From positions 1 to 7,180 of the forward strand of contig CAMOHY010000110.1 of assembly GCA_946615495.1 (NCBI GenBank): a stretch of 7,180 nucleotides of DNA, in the 5' to 3' direction. Of the stretch, positions 7,001-7,180 are shown in pieces. Under the pieces are notes generated by a model. That model saw only the letters and a list, made by a program, of their open reading frames with translations, had not been told where the DNA came from and ran no database searches. Numbering within the stretch: the first letter of the stretch is position 1; every line of letters starts with the position of its first letter. Source of the DNA: an uncultured Clostridia bacterium (GTDB lineage Bacteria > Bacillota > Clostridia > Christensenellales > Aristaeellaceae). The translations under genes and the position numbers were made by a program.

Positions 7001-7037
7001 GCATAAAGAAATAAGCCGCCGGTTTGATGCCGGCGGC
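7001..7037 (-). terminator. GC-rich hairpin, possible terminator for a minus-strand gene entering from the right
   Basis: GCCGCCGG (7015-7022) pairs perfectly with CCGGCGGC (7030-7037), all G-C pairs, with a 7-nt loop. Read on the minus strand it is followed by TTATTTCTTTAT, an interrupted U-tract. On the plus strand no T run follows, so it is a poor terminator for the methyltransferase gene. The gene it would serve lies outside the window. Confidence 0.4.
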
Positions 7038-7064
7038 CAGACTGTCAATAAACCCCAGGAAAGT

Positions 7065-7142
7065 ATGAAAGGGCCGCAGCCCTTTCATCAACAATCCGCA
7101 GGACCGGCTTTGCCGGTCCGAGGAGCGGCTGAAAGCCGCTTC
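7065..7142. repeat. Three consecutive perfect stem-loops of unknown function
   Basis: Stem-loop A pairs ATGAAAGGGC (7065-7074) with GCCCTTTCAT (7079-7088), loop CGCA. Stem-loop B pairs GGACCGGC (7101-7108) with GCCGGTCC (7112-7119), loop TTT. Stem-loop C pairs AGCGGCT (7124-7130) with AGCCGCT (7134-7140), loop GAA, and can extend by a wobble and a G-C pair to 7122/7142. Together with the hairpin at 7015-7037 they fill the gene-free stretch after the methyltransferase. There is no T-run after any of them on the plus strand. It may be a dispersed structured repeat, part of a non-coding RNA, or transcript-end structure. The rest of 6959-7180 shows nothing I can name. Confidence 0.55.
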
Positions 7143-7180
7143 CGCTATCAATTTGCGGCCGTAAAATGAGCATTTCCAGG

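Noticed and set aside
6209..7048. 279-codon minus-strand open frame opposite the methyltransferase
   Set aside because: It is antisense to intact methyltransferase motifs I and IV, and its product has no recognisable domain.
6948..7151. 67-codon minus-strand open frame at the right end
   Set aside because: It runs through all four perfect stem-loops, which dictate its sequence, and it overlaps the end of the methyltransferase gene. I prefer a structured non-coding region, but a small peptide cannot be excluded.

Overview
The window looks like chromosome of a spore-forming member of the Bacillota, most likely class Clostridia. The main evidence is a full-length SpoIIE, a four-domain S1 protein of the Bacillota type, AGGAGG-like ribosome binding sites and a fairly GC-rich genome with strong G/C preference at third codon positions. 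I cannot place it to genus. Five protein genes fill nearly all of the window. No tRNA, rRNA, CRISPR array or phage gene was seen.

Layout, left to right. (1) 1-1137, plus strand: ribosomal protein S1 homologue, with its beginning probably cut off by the window edge and a clear Rho-independent terminator at 1153-1191. (2) 1272-2510, plus strand: a secreted PIG-L family deacetylase with a probable discoidin-like N-terminal domain. (3) 2511-2713: a convergent intergenic region holding a 129-bp element with 14-bp inverted ends and a 12-bp internal hairpin (MITE-like), then a symmetric AT-rich hairpin that may terminate transcription in both directions. (4) 2714-5053, minus strand: spoIIE, the membrane-bound PP2C phosphatase that activates sigma-F in the forespore. 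(5) 5054-5297: a divergent promoter region. The spoIIE side carries two Spo0A-box-like heptamers 22 bp apart, upstream of a TATGAT -10 box; the other side carries an extended -10 promoter. (6) 5298-5828 and 5858-6958, plus strand: a GNAT acetyltransferase and a THUMP-domain rRNA methyltransferase (RlmL type), 29 bp apart and probably one transcript. (7) 6959-7180: gene-free, with four perfect stem-loops in about 130 bp.

The genes do not form one pathway. The S1 protein and the methyltransferase belong to translation, spoIIE to sporulation, and the PIG-L and GNAT proteins are accessory enzymes of unknown substrate. I see no convincing new multi-gene system. The most interesting items are non-coding: the inferred Spo0A-controlled spoIIE promoter, the MITE-like element, and the stem-loop cluster at the right end.
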